A DNA stretch of 64,000 nucleotides from Paenalicyclobacillus macrosporangiidus (GTDB lineage: Bacteria; Bacillota; Bacilli; Alicyclobacillales; Alicyclobacillaceae), in the NCBI RefSeq assembly GCF_900116805.1, contig NZ_FPBV01000013.1, positions 1 to 64,000 of the forward strand, written 5' to 3'. Of the stretch, positions 44,106 through 54,105 are shown piece by piece (position 1 is the first letter of the stretch; each line of letters opens with the position of its first letter). The translations under genes and the position numbers were made by a program. The notes beneath the pieces were generated by a model, which ran no database searches, was not told where the DNA came from, and saw nothing but the letters and a program-made list of their open reading frames with translations.

Positions 44106-44621
44106 ATGACGTTGCGACCAGGCCGGGTTCAGAGACTGCACAAACGGGAGGACCGCGGCATCGACCGCAGCGACGAACCGTTCACCTACGACCGGTTGGT
44201 TCGCCGTCCCGGGTGCATCACGATGCGGCGTCCGGCGCTCGAGAAGGGGTACACGCACCAGTTGCGCGAGATCTACCCGGCTTGGGGCATCGGCGTGAGC
44301 ACCTGCCTGAACCACGGTGCACCGGTGAAACACCCGCGGCTGCGGTTCGATCACTATGTCGATCTGGTCAAAGTGTGGGAGGACCAGGACTACATCTACG
44401 TCGAGGATATGTACGTGGACGTCCTGATCTACGAGCGGTCCTACTATCATGTCATCGACCTGGAGGAGTTCGGCGCTGCCGTGGCAGCGCGGCACCTGAG
44501 TACGGCCGAGGCGAAACGGGTGTTGGAGAATACCCAGCGGTTTGTCGACGCGATGAAGCGGAGCAAATTGTCGTATGCCGTCTGGAAGCAGAAGTACGGG
44601 GCGAACCGGCGCCACCTGTGA
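44106..44621 (+). CDS. DUF402 protein (nucleoside tri-/diphosphatase-like)
   Basis: 171 residues. The DUF402 core is clear: GISTCLN-like strand, WEDQDYIYVEDMYVDVLIYERSYYHVIDLEEF, and a helical C-terminus (AEAKRVLENTQRFVDAMKRSKL). B. subtilis YgaC/Ntdp of this family hydrolyses nucleoside tri- and diphosphates. A second DUF402 gene lies at 52812. ATG 44106 follows GGAAGGGCGAGGGG. A single-gene unit ended by the hairpin at 44631. Confidence 0.82.
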   Translation: MTLRPGRVQRLHKREDRGIDRSDEPFTYDRLVRRPGCITMRRPALEKGYTHQLREIYPAWGIGVSTCLNHGAPVKHPRLRFDHYVDLVKVWEDQDYIYVEDMYVDVLIYERSYYHVIDLEEFGAAVAARHLSTAEAKRVLENTQRFVDAMKRSKLSYAVWKQKYGANRRHL

Positions 44622-44630
44622 CATGGGAAA

Positions 44631-44654
44631 GGGAGGCGTCCGGCGCCGCCTCCC
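44631..44654. terminator. Terminator hairpin between convergent genes
   Basis: GGGAGGCG (44631-44638) pairs with CGCCTCCC (44647-44654). It lies 9 nt after the DUF402 gene and 34 nt beyond the small minus-strand ORF, so it may serve both. Confidence 0.65.
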
Positions 44655-44688
44655 CCGCTGACGTGTGGCACACCCGGATGGGGTGTCA

Positions 44689-44907
44689 TCATTCCTCGAG
44701 ACTATCCATGACCTCCCGCGCCGTCTCCGCGGCGGCCGCGCTCATGTTCCCGCTGACGCCGAGGCGGCTGCGCCGAACGGCTTCCCACAGCGCGATGCCG
44801 ACGCTCGCACCGACGACCATCGCGGTCACGGTGTTCATCCCGTTGCGGCGTCTGGGCATCACGCGATGGCGCACGCGTTCAGCCATCCCGTCGACGAGTT
44901 CCCACAT
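44689..44907 (-). CDS. Small membrane protein (hypothetical)
   Basis: 72 residues. A basic head with MPRRRNGMNTVTAMVVGASVG leads into one membrane segment, and the tail is acidic (ETAREVMDSLEE). GGGAGGTG precedes the ATG on the minus strand, good support for translation. It resembles the small DUF3918/YtxH-like proteins of Bacilli, but the family is not certain. It sits convergent to the DUF402 gene and divergent from mutY. Confidence 0.65.
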   Translation of the reverse strand: MWELVDGMAERVRHRVMPRRRNGMNTVTAMVVGASVGIALWEAVRRSRLGVSGNMSAAAAETAREVMDSLEE

Positions 44908-45012
44908 GGCCAGCACCTCCCGTCTGCTAGTGTGTCCATCCCGAAGGCCGTGCACTCCACCCGGTTTATGGCCCCGGGACCGAGGAAAAGATGATCCACA
45001 GGAGCGTGAAAC

Positions 45013-46149
45013 ATGCTCGAACCGGTTTTGCCGGCGCCCTTGGCCGGCATGGCAAAGGGATGGCCGTTCTCTCATATCCTGTCCATGTGGTACGAACGCC
45101 ATCACCGCCGTCTGCCATGGCGGGAGACGCAGGATCCGTACCGCATCTGGGTCAGTGAGACGATGCTGCAGCAGACCCGCGTGGAGACGGTCATCCCGTA
45201 CTATCATGCGTTTCTCGAACGGTTTCCGGACATCCGCGCGCTGGCCGCCGCCTCCGAGGAGGAAGTCCTCAAGCTGTGGCAAGGATTGGGTTACTACAGC
45301 CGCGCCCGCAACCTGCACCGTGCGGCAAAACAGGTCGCCGAGCGGTACGGCGGCCAAATCCCGGAGCAAGTCGAACGGTTTCGCACGCTGCCGGGCGTCG
45401 GGCCGTACACGGCGGGCGCGGTGTTCAGCATCGCGTTCAATCAACCCGTGCCGGCGGTGGATGGCAACGTGCTCCGCGTGTGGGCGCGTCTGCACAACGT
45501 GCACAAGCCGGTGGATCTCCCCGAGGTGCGCCGGACCGTCGAGCGCCAGGTCGGCGCCTGGCTTCAGGAAGCTCAACCCGCCGTATTGACGCAGGCCCTC
45601 ATGGAGTTGGGGGCGGTCGTCTGTACCCCGCGATCGCCCCGTTGCACCGAGTGTCCGGTCCGGGACGGCTGTGCGGCCCACCGGGCGGGTACGGCGGAGG
45701 CGCTGCCCAAGCGCGTACCGAAACGGCCGCGAAAGAAGGTGACGGTGCTCGCCCTGTGGTGCGAGACGGAGGCGGGGGTGGTGGTGGAACAGCGCCCGCG
45801 CGATGGACTGCTGGGAGGGCTGTGGCAGCTTCCGGCCGTCGAATGGGAGGAGGAAGACGCCTCGGCCGACCGTTCGGTCCCGCAAGAGGCCCTCATCCGG
45901 CACTTGCACAGCGTGTTTCCGGTCGCGGACGAAATCTCCCCTGCATTCGTCGAGGTGGCGCAGGAGCGACACATCTTCACGCACCTCGAGTGGTCGGTGC
46001 GCCTGTTTCGGCCGGCGGAAGCGATCCCGGCAGCCGCGGTGGATGCGGAGAAATACCGCGTGGTCCCGCGGGAGGTGTTGGGGGAGTTGCCGTGGCCGCG
46101 CGTCTATGAAAAATTGGTGTGGAGGGCGTTGCATGCGACGCTATCGTGA
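45013..46149 (+). CDS. mutY: A/G-specific adenine glycosylase
   Basis: 378 residues. Removes A paired with 8-oxoG. Catalytic Glu in WVSETMLQQTRVETVIPYY, the helix-hairpin-helix LPGVGPYTAGAV with Asp in VPAVDGNVLRVWARL, the [4Fe-4S] loop CTPRSPRCTECPVRDGC, and the C-terminal Nudix-like 8-oxoG recognition domain (VVVEQRPRDGLLGGLWQLP) are all seen. The ATG is chosen because it begins just after GGAGCG. Confidence 0.95.
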   Translation: MLEPVLPAPLAGMAKGWPFSHILSMWYERHHRRLPWRETQDPYRIWVSETMLQQTRVETVIPYYHAFLERFPDIRALAAASEEEVLKLWQGLGYYSRARNLHRAAKQVAERYGGQIPEQVERFRTLPGVGPYTAGAVFSIAFNQPVPAVDGNVLRVWARLHNVHKPVDLPEVRRTVERQVGAWLQEAQPAVLTQALMELGAVVCTPRSPRCTECPVRDGCAAHRAGTAEALPKRVPKRPRKKVTVLALWCETEAGVVVEQRPRDGLLGGLWQLPAVEWEEEDASADRSVPQEALIRHLHSVFPVADEISPAFVEVAQERHIFTHLEWSVRLFRPAEAIPAAAVDAEKYRVVPREVLGELPWPRVYEKLVWRALHATLS

Positions 46150-46164
46150 AAGGGTGTGGGTGAG

Positions 46165-46809
46165 ATGCAGACGTACGTGATGACGCGCAACCACGTGATG
46201 AGCCGCGTGTTTTTCGGTTTGTTTCTAAGCCTTTTGACGGGGTCGGCCGGCGTGTACGCGGGGAGCTACATGCCGCCGGCGGTCAGCGGCATCTTACTGC
46301 TGGTGGGATTGGTGATGCTCGTGGCCGCCATGTTCATTCAGCGCAGGCGCGCCGTGGGCATGCCGTTCGTCCTGGCGTTCACCTTCGTGTTCGGAGCTGC
46401 GCTGTGGCAGCCCATCAACTTTTACCTGGTGAACATCGGACCGGCGCCCGTCGTCAAGGCGCTGGCCGTGAGTGCCGCGGCGTTTTTGGTCGCGGCGGCG
46501 GTGGCGTCGCGGTCGAGCTTCGACTTCACGTTCCTCGGCGGCTTTCTGTTCATCGGGCTGCTGGCGCTCTTGATCATGGGGCTGGTCTCCCTGTTCCTGC
46601 CGTTCTCCAGCACGATGGGGCTGGTGTACTCGGTCCTCGGGATCGCGGTGTTCGTCGGGTATGTGCTGTTCGACGTCAACCGCATGGTCCACCTGGGGCT
46701 GTCCGATGAGATGGTCCCGTGGGTGGTCCTGTCCCTGTACGTGGACTTCGTCAACCTGTTCCTGTTCGTGCTGCGGCTGTTCGGCATCCTGCAGTCCGAC
46801 CGGCGGTGA
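46165..46809 (+). CDS. BAX-inhibitor-1/YetJ-like membrane protein
   Basis: 214 residues with seven membrane segments. The di-aspartyl sensor of bacterial BI-1 proteins is visible in YVLFDVNRMVH and SLYVDFVNLFLFVLRLFG. B. subtilis YetJ of this family is a pH-gated calcium leak channel. ATG 46165 is preferred; GTG 46156 would sit only 1-2 nt after the AAAGGG. It is followed by a strong terminator. Confidence 0.88.
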   Translation: MQTYVMTRNHVMSRVFFGLFLSLLTGSAGVYAGSYMPPAVSGILLLVGLVMLVAAMFIQRRRAVGMPFVLAFTFVFGAALWQPINFYLVNIGPAPVVKALAVSAAAFLVAAAVASRSSFDFTFLGGFLFIGLLALLIMGLVSLFLPFSSTMGLVYSVLGIAVFVGYVLFDVNRMVHLGLSDEMVPWVVLSLYVDFVNLFLFVLRLFGILQSDRR

Positions 46810-46830
46810 CCCCGGCGGGGGCACACCGCG

Positions 46831-46857
46831 GGGGCACGCCGGACGAGGGCGTGCCCC
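46831..46857 (+). terminator. Terminator of the BI-1 gene
   Basis: GGGGCACGCC (46831-46840) pairs with GGCGTGCCCC (46848-46857), 10 bp perfect, followed by TT. Its last base abuts the -35 of the leuS leader promoter. Confidence 0.75.
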
Positions 46858-46886
46858 TTGCCGCTTCCGGCGGCACGTTCTATAAT
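46858..46886 (+). promoter_or_regulatory. Promoter of the leuS leader
   Basis: TTGCCG (46858-46863), 17 bp, TATAAT (46881-46886). A TTGACA at 46901-46906 has no -10 after it. Confidence 0.8.
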
Positions 46887-46892
46887 AATCAA

Positions 46893-47170
46893 CAATCGAA
46901 TTGACAAGCGGATCATGGGATGCGATCCGGTGAAAACCGATGATGGAAAGCAGTAGCGGCGGCCGCCCGTGCAGAGAGCCGGTGGCGGGTGCGAACCGGA
47001 CGGACCGGCGCCGTGAACTCGTTTCTGAGGTGCCCGCGGGAAGCCGTCACCGTACCGCGGGCCGCGGCCCGCGTTATCGGCTGGAGTGGGCCCTCGTCAG
47101 GAGGGTCAAGTTGGGTGGTACCGCGGGATGCGCCTCTCGTCCTAACCTGGACGGGAGGCGTTTGGATTTT
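46893..47170 (+). ncRNA. T-box riboswitch, leucine-specific
   Basis: The core GGGTGGTACCGCGGG (47113-47127) precedes a terminator stem CGCCTCTCGTCC/GGACGGGAGGCG (47131-47160) ending in TTTGGATTTT. In stem I the CAGAGAGCCGGTGGC loop (about 46972-46986) is followed by GAA-CTC-G, placing the leucine codon CTC (47018-47020) as specifier. Uncharged tRNA-Leu should allow leuS expression. Confidence 0.93.
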
Positions 47171-47180
47171 ACCGGAGGAA

Positions 47181-49721
<2,541 letters not shown>

Positions 49722-49744
49722 ACCGGCGGAGGGATGCAGCCGAA

Positions 49745-49778
49745 CGGGCGGGGGCGGTCGCGGAGACGCCCCCGCCCG
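49745..49778 (+). terminator. Terminator after leuS
   Basis: CGGGCGGGGGCG (49745-49756) pairs with CGCCCCCGCCCG (49767-49778), 12 bp perfect, weak T content after. Confidence 0.75.
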
Positions 49779-49912
49779 TCGTCGTCGGCCCTCCGGGACG
49801 CGGAACAGGCCGATTCGGTATCCCTCGCGTCCGGGCCTGCCTCCGAACCTGGCGCGGAGCGCAGGATTTCGCCGGTCTCCCGCCGAACTTGACTGGCGTG
49901 GAGGTGGCCAGG

Positions 49913-50641
49913 GTGGCCGAGCAGCGAAGGACGCTGGAGCTGAAGTTGTACCACCGCATCGCGAACGCCATCCGAAGCCAGATTGAACAGGGCTTGTTGA
50001 GGCCCGGCGACAGGTTGCCGCCGTTGGGAGCGTTGGCGGAGCAGTTCGGGTGCAGCCGGGCCACCGTGCGGGAGGCGCTGAGCGCGTTGCGCGGACAGGG
50101 GTTGATAGAGTTCCGCCACGGGGACGGCACGTTCGTGCGCACGGCTTCCGTCGAGATGTGGATGGAGCCGCTGGATGCCGCCGTCCTGTTGTCGCTCAGC
50201 GACGCGCGGCAATTGGTGGAACTGCAGACGGTGGTGCTGGCAGGTGCCGCGGCGGCGGCCGCCGAACGGTCGGAGGCGCAGCGCCTGGCGGGCTTGGCCC
50301 AGGCCCTGTTCCGGCTCGAGTGCGCGCTTGCGGATGAAGAAGAGGCGGTGGCGGCCGAATTGGCCTTTCACGTGTGCCTCGCCGCATGCGCCGACAACGT
50401 GTTGCTGGAGAACGTCGTGCGCGTCCTGCAGGAGGGGTTGCGCAGCGTCATCCGGCTGGCCAACCGGGATCGCGGCCCGGGGACTTCCTTCTGCCGGGCG
50501 CTGTACGACGCGGTGGCCGCCGGGGATCCGAGACGGGCCCGGGAGGAGGCATTCCGATACGGACAGGCCCTGGCCGCCAGCCTGGAGCGCCTGCGCGGGA
50601 CCGGTGTTCCGTCCGGCTCTCCCGCTGCCGAATCCCGATGA
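49913..50641 (+). CDS. GntR/FadR-type transcription regulator
   Basis: 242 residues. Winged-helix domain (LYHRIANAIRSQIEQGLLRPGDRLPPLGALAEQFGCSRATVREALSALRGQGLIEFRHGDGTFV) followed by an all-helical FCD-type sensor (about 85-225), with FHVCLAACADNVLLENVVRVL. The ligand is not predicted. GTG 49913 has GGAGGTGG at 49900-49907; two in-frame GTG codons lie upstream. It is monocistronic and lies before the cre-controlled gene, but shows no operator match with it. Confidence 0.88.
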   Translation: MAEQRRTLELKLYHRIANAIRSQIEQGLLRPGDRLPPLGALAEQFGCSRATVREALSALRGQGLIEFRHGDGTFVRTASVEMWMEPLDAAVLLSLSDARQLVELQTVVLAGAAAAAAERSEAQRLAGLAQALFRLECALADEEEAVAAELAFHVCLAACADNVLLENVVRVLQEGLRSVIRLANRDRGPGTSFCRALYDAVAAGDPRRAREEAFRYGQALAASLERLRGTGVPSGSPAAESR

Positions 50642-50681
50642 TGTCTTTCGCATCCTGTGGCCATGCCCCGGTGCATCCCTC

Positions 50682-50710
50682 TAGCCACTTCCGGGGTGCC
50701 GGTGTATAAT
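50682..50710 (+). promoter_or_regulatory. Promoter of the Rossmann-like gene
   Basis: TAGCCA (50682-50687), 17 bp, perfect TATAAT (50705-50710). Confidence 0.65.
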
Positions 50711-50715
50711 GTGGA

Positions 50716-50729
50716 TGTAAGCGCTATCA
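50716..50729. promoter_or_regulatory. Catabolite-responsive element (cre)
   Basis: TGTAAGCGCTATCA with flanking A and T matches WTGNNARCGNWWWCAW at every position. It covers the expected transcription start 6 bp after the -10, a position where CcpA represses. Confidence 0.8.
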
Positions 50730-50752
50730 TGTTCGGGTGGTGACCGCCTGTG

Positions 50753-51175
50753 ATGGCGAAGATCTTGATTGCGGCATTCGGTGAGGAGTCACGCATGTAT
50801 GTCGCCAGGAGCAAGCAGCGCGGGCTCGAAGTGCGCGTGCTCGACTGCTTTGACGAATACCGCCTGCGTTTGGTCCGGTGGTTTGGCGAGGACGTGTTGA
50901 AGGTGCAGGGCCACCGGGCGGACGTTCGCCGCGCGGTGGCGGACGAGGGGTTTGACGCCGCCCTGGTCCACGATCCGGGGGATTTGGTGCGCACGGCGCT
51001 GATTGTGCAGGCGCTGCATGACGCCGGCGTGCCGAATGTCCTGGTGGTGACGCACGACGCGCAGCGCCGGGCCATCTACAGCCGCTGCGGGGCGCATCGG
51101 GTATTGCTGGCGTTCCACCCGGAACAGGCCTGGCAGGTGGTGAGCCGGGAGCTGCCGAGTTTCGTCAGCGCCTGA
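50753..51175 (+). CDS. Small Rossmann-like protein, possibly TrkA-N/RCK related
   Basis: 140 residues. It alternates beta strands and helices (KILIAAFGEESRMYVARSKQRG, FDAALVHDPGDLVRTALIVQALHDAGVPNVLVVTHDAQRR, YSRCGAHRVLLAFHPEQA) in a pattern like potassium-transport NAD-binding domains. The classical GxGxxG is not present, so the assignment is weak. It stands alone, with no membrane partner gene. ATG 50753 has GGTGGTGA 8 nt upstream. Its promoter carries a perfect cre site, predicting glucose repression. Confidence 0.6.
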   Translation: MAKILIAAFGEESRMYVARSKQRGLEVRVLDCFDEYRLRLVRWFGEDVLKVQGHRADVRRAVADEGFDAALVHDPGDLVRTALIVQALHDAGVPNVLVVTHDAQRRAIYSRCGAHRVLLAFHPEQAWQVVSRELPSFVSA

Positions 51176-51391
51176 ACCAGCACGGTCGCATTTGAGGCGG
51201 ATCACGCCGCGTCCCGGGCGTCCTGGCACCCAGGCCGGCGCATTCAGATGAAACCGGAAAATCGGAGAACCTGCCCGCCGGAACGAGGCGGCTTGTTTTT
51301 TGTGGTATCATCCTGTTGTGGAACCTTTGGCACACTGAGCGGCCGGAGGCGGGCGTCTGCCGCTTCCGGACCGCCGATGGGAGCGGTGCGA

Positions 51392-51577
51392 GTGTCTCGG
51401 ACAGCGAAGGTCGCGTACTTCTTTCTCGCGATCGCGACCATGGCCTGTTTTGCCGCCGGAAGCGCCTCTCTGGCGTCGGAACGGGGCGCATGGGCGGCCG
51501 CGTGGTTCGTGTTGGCCGTCGCGCTGGCGGCGGCTGGGTTTGTCGCCAAACGGCGCATCCTCAAACGGCCTCGGTGA
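51392..51577 (+). CDS. Small two-segment membrane protein (YlaF/DUF5325-like)
   Basis: 61 residues, two membrane segments (AYFFLAIATMACFAAGSASL and AWAAAWFVLAVALAAAGFVA) and a basic end (KRRILKRPR). Size and layout resemble YlaF/DUF5325. GTG 51392 is preferred for the GGGAG 8 nt upstream; ATG 51377 and GTG 51386 are also in frame. Confidence 0.55.
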   Translation: MSRTAKVAYFFLAIATMACFAAGSASLASERGAWAAAWFVLAVALAAAGFVAKRRILKRPR

Positions 51578-51663
51578 AATCTCCGCGCGGATGCGGCGCT
51601 GAACGCGCTGCAGCGGAGGATCCTCCACGCTCACCGGCTGGACGGAAAGGGCGGGACTCAAAG

Positions 51664-52815
51664 GTGGCGTCACCGCGCCAACAAGCGTTGATGAAACGGT
51701 ACCTGTGGCGGCTCGTCGAAGTCGTCTCCCTGCTTTGCCTGGTCAGCATCACGGTCTTGTTGTTCGTCTGGCTGATGCCGTACATCCTCCCGTTCGTCAC
51801 GGGGGCATTTTTCGCCATCCTGCTGTGGCCGTTGGTGCGCTGGCTGGAGGGCCGCGGCATGCCGCGGACGCTGGCGGTCTCGGTGGTGATGGCGGGCATC
51901 GTCCTCCTGTTCGTCGCCCTCTCCATCTACGTCGTGGTGCAGGTCGCCCGGGAGGCGGCGTTGTGGTCCTCGAGCGTCCCCATGTATTTCAACGAGGTGC
52001 AGGCGTGGCTGGCCCGGCAGATTGAACTCGGACGGGCTTGGTATGGCCAGTTGCCGCCCAGCGTCACCAACCAGATTGAATCCGCCGCGTCGGAAGCGGT
52101 CACGTCGGTGGAAACGTTCTTCTCCGGTCTGGCCAGTTGGGTGATTGACTCGGTGACCAAGCTGCCGGAGTCGCTGTTCGTCACCGCCGTGGCGCTGATT
52201 GCCACGTTTTTCATGCTCGTCAACCGGGAACGGATGGTCCGCGGATTCCTGCGCCTGCTGCCGCCGGGGTGGGGGGACAAGGTCCAGGTCGTGGCGGGCG
52301 ACATGATGCGCGCGTTTCTCGGCAGCCTGCGCGTGCAGGTGGTGCTGATGCTGATGTCCGCGGTGCTCGGCGTGATCGGCATGTGGATCGCGGGCATCAA
52401 ATACGCGGTCATCCTCGGTATCCTGTTCGGCATCACCGGCCTGGTGCCCGTCGTCGGGTCGGCCATCATGACCGTGCCGTGGATGCTCGGCGCCCTGCTG
52501 ATTGGCGACGTGGCGTTGGCCCTCAAGGTACTGGTGATCCAGCTCGCCATCTCGCTCATCCGCCACCTGGTGGAACCCAAGATCCTCGCCGATTCTGTCG
52601 GGCTCGACACCCTGTCCACGCTGTTCGCCCTGTATGTGGGGATGAAGCTGATGGGCGTGTTGGGCCTGTTCCTCGGCCCAATTGTGTTGATTGGGATCAA
52701 ATCGCTGCTGCGCATCCGCCTGTTGGTCGACTTTCTGCCGATCCCGGAGGTGGAGAAGGAACCGGCCCAGGAACCGGACCCGGCGCCGGGCGGGAAGGGG
52801 GAGCCTTCGCGGTGA
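51664..52815 (+). CDS. ytvI: Sporulation integral membrane protein YtvI (AI-2E exporter family)
   Basis: 383 residues from GTG 51664 (374 from ATG 51691; neither has a strong ribosome-binding site). Seven or eight membrane segments and the family motifs ALIATFFMLVNRERM, GITGLVPVVGSAIMTVPWML and VEPKILADSVGLDTLSTLFALYVGMKLMGVLGLFLGPI are seen. YtvI is expressed in the mother cell during sporulation in B. subtilis; its role is not established. The C-terminal tail is Glu/Pro-rich. Confidence 0.85.
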   Translation: MASPRQQALMKRYLWRLVEVVSLLCLVSITVLLFVWLMPYILPFVTGAFFAILLWPLVRWLEGRGMPRTLAVSVVMAGIVLLFVALSIYVVVQVAREAALWSSSVPMYFNEVQAWLARQIELGRAWYGQLPPSVTNQIESAASEAVTSVETFFSGLASWVIDSVTKLPESLFVTAVALIATFFMLVNRERMVRGFLRLLPPGWGDKVQVVAGDMMRAFLGSLRVQVVLMLMSAVLGVIGMWIAGIKYAVILGILFGITGLVPVVGSAIMTVPWMLGALLIGDVALALKVLVIQLAISLIRHLVEPKILADSVGLDTLSTLFALYVGMKLMGVLGLFLGPIVLIGIKSLLRIRLLVDFLPIPEVEKEPAQEPDPAPGGKGEPSR

Positions 52816-53330
52816 AGCTCGTCAGCCTGCGGGGGAACGGCCTCCCGCACCGCACTTGGACACGCGCGGAGGAGACGGCGGAGCCGTGGGTGTTCCGGAT
52901 CCCGCCCGGGGCGTCCGTCCTGGAGGCGGATGGGCGTTCGTGGTCGAGCGGGTATCCTGTGGTGGCGCTCTTTTGGCCGGATCGGTACTACCAGGTGTTC
53001 CGGCTGTGCAAACCGGAGGGGACCGAATATTACTGCAACGTGATCACACCTCCGGTGTACGACGCCGCGGCGCGGACCGTCCGGTTTCACGACCTGGACC
53101 TGGACGTGTACGTGGATGCCTCCGGCGTGAGGCTGCTCGACGCCGACCAGTTCGAAGCCCGCCGCCCGGAATACCCGTCCGCTTGGATCGAGGCCGCCCT
53201 GGCGGCGGCCGAAGAGTTGACCCGACTGGCGCAAAACCGGCAAGGTCCGTTCGCTTCGCTTACCGAACGGGCCCTCACTCCGTCGCCTTGTTGGCGTCGG
53301 CTTCCAACAGCTTGCGCGCCCGCTCCATGA
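52812..53330 (+). CDS. DUF402 protein (second copy)
   Basis: 172 residues. The core YYQVFRLCKPEGTEYYCNVITPPVYDAAARTVRFHDLDLDVYVDASGVRLLDADQFE is DUF402-like. GTG start overlaps the ytvI stop (GTGA). The last 18 residues are read through the 3' end of rsfA on the other strand (56-bp convergent overlap) and look non-conserved. It shares only the fold with the copy at 44106. Confidence 0.75.
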   Translation: MKLVSLRGNGLPHRTWTRAEETAEPWVFRIPPGASVLEADGRSWSSGYPVVALFWPDRYYQVFRLCKPEGTEYYCNVITPPVYDAAARTVRFHDLDLDVYVDASGVRLLDADQFEARRPEYPSAWIEAALAAAEELTRLAQNRQGPFASLTERALTPSPCWRRLPTACAPAP

Positions 53331-53853
53331 TGGCGAACAAGGTCCGGGAATCCTCCGCCAACTGTTCGGGAGTCAGGGGTCCGTTCTCCAGGGCCGGCTG
53401 CCGTTGGAGCAGGGCCTCCAGTTCCTGCACGCGCTGCTCCAGTTGGCCCTTCTCCTGCTCCAGTTGCGCCACCTGCCGGCGCAGGTGCTGGTACTGCTCG
53501 TCATACGTCTGTAAGAAGAGAATGACTTCCCGCATGGACGAGGAGGATGTCGCCGTCACCGCGTGACTGCGGCCCGCCGATGAGCCGCCGGTGCGCGTCG
53601 AAGCCGATTTCTGCGCGGCTTTGCGCTCCTGTTTCGCGGCTTCTATCTCCTCACGGCGGTGTTTGCGCAGCACACCGTTCCAGCGGTACCCGCACGCCGC
53701 CGCGGTCCGGCCGAGTTCGGCGGCCGCTTGATCGAACGCGCGCAGCTGCGTGCTGCCGGTGCGAATGTGCTGCAGGACAATCGCCGCCAGTCGTTCGTCA
53801 TCCTCTGGCGTCCATGCATCGGAACGGGTGATCCACTTCTCTGCGCTGGTCAA
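53275..53853 (-). CDS. rsfA: RsfA-type prespore-specific regulator
   Basis: 192 residues. N-terminal Myb/SANT-like domain (RSDAWTPEDDERLAAIVLQHIRTGSTQLRAFDQAAAELGRTAAACGYRWNGVLRK) is the RsfA signature, followed by a Ser-rich linker and a long coiled coil (YQHLRRQVAQLEQEKGQLEQRVQELEALL). RsfA tunes sigma-F-dependent genes in the forespore. TTG start with GGGAGGAA 8 nt upstream; no ATG fits. A -10-like TATAGT lies at 53877-53882 on this strand. Confidence 0.9.
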   Translation of the reverse strand: MTSAEKWITRSDAWTPEDDERLAAIVLQHIRTGSTQLRAFDQAAAELGRTAAACGYRWNGVLRKHRREEIEAAKQERKAAQKSASTRTGGSSAGRSHAVTATSSSSMREVILFLQTYDEQYQHLRRQVAQLEQEKGQLEQRVQELEALLQRQPALENGPLTPEQLAEDSRTLFAIMERARKLLEADANKATE

Positions 53854-54004
53854 GGAAATTCCTCCCTTATCTCGGTACTATACTTTATGTCCAGCGTGTA
53901 CGAGATTCATACGGCCACGCGGGTTAGCATTCTCAGGATCATCCTATGAGCGACCTGCGGGAACGTGACCTCGCTGCCGAAAAAATCGTAGGGATCGGCT
54001 CGGC

Positions 54005-54026
54005 CCGGAGCCCTAGGGGGCTCCGG
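54005..54026. promoter_or_regulatory. Hairpin in the rsfA-mrfA divergent region
   Basis: CCGGAGCCC (54005-54013) and GGGCTCCGG (54018-54026) form a perfect 9-bp stem, 18 bp before the LexA box. Its role is unclear; no T-run follows on either strand. Confidence 0.45.
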
Positions 54027-54043
54027 CTTCAGGCTGGATCCGG

Positions 54044-54057
54044 CGAACAGGAGTTCG
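54044..54057. promoter_or_regulatory. LexA (DinR) SOS box before mrfA
   Basis: CGAAC-AGGA-GTTCG matches the Gram-positive LexA consensus CGAACNNNNGTTCG exactly, 48 bp before the mrfA start. A clear -10 was not found. Confidence 0.8.
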
Positions 54058-54105
54058 CCCGTCTGCGGAGAATCATTTGATAGCGAAGGGGGGAGCAGGC
54101 AGTCT

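Noticed and set aside
46901-46929. TTGACA downstream of the leuS promoter as a second promoter
   Set aside because: The sequence 17 bp later (GATCCG) has no -10 similarity and would cut into the T-box leader.
51657-51680. AAAGGTGGCGTCACCGCG before ytvI, looking like a T-box core
   Set aside because: It has extra bases within the GGTGGNACCGCG core, no stem I or specifier loop upstream, and no terminator stem after it. The gene is not linked to amino acids.
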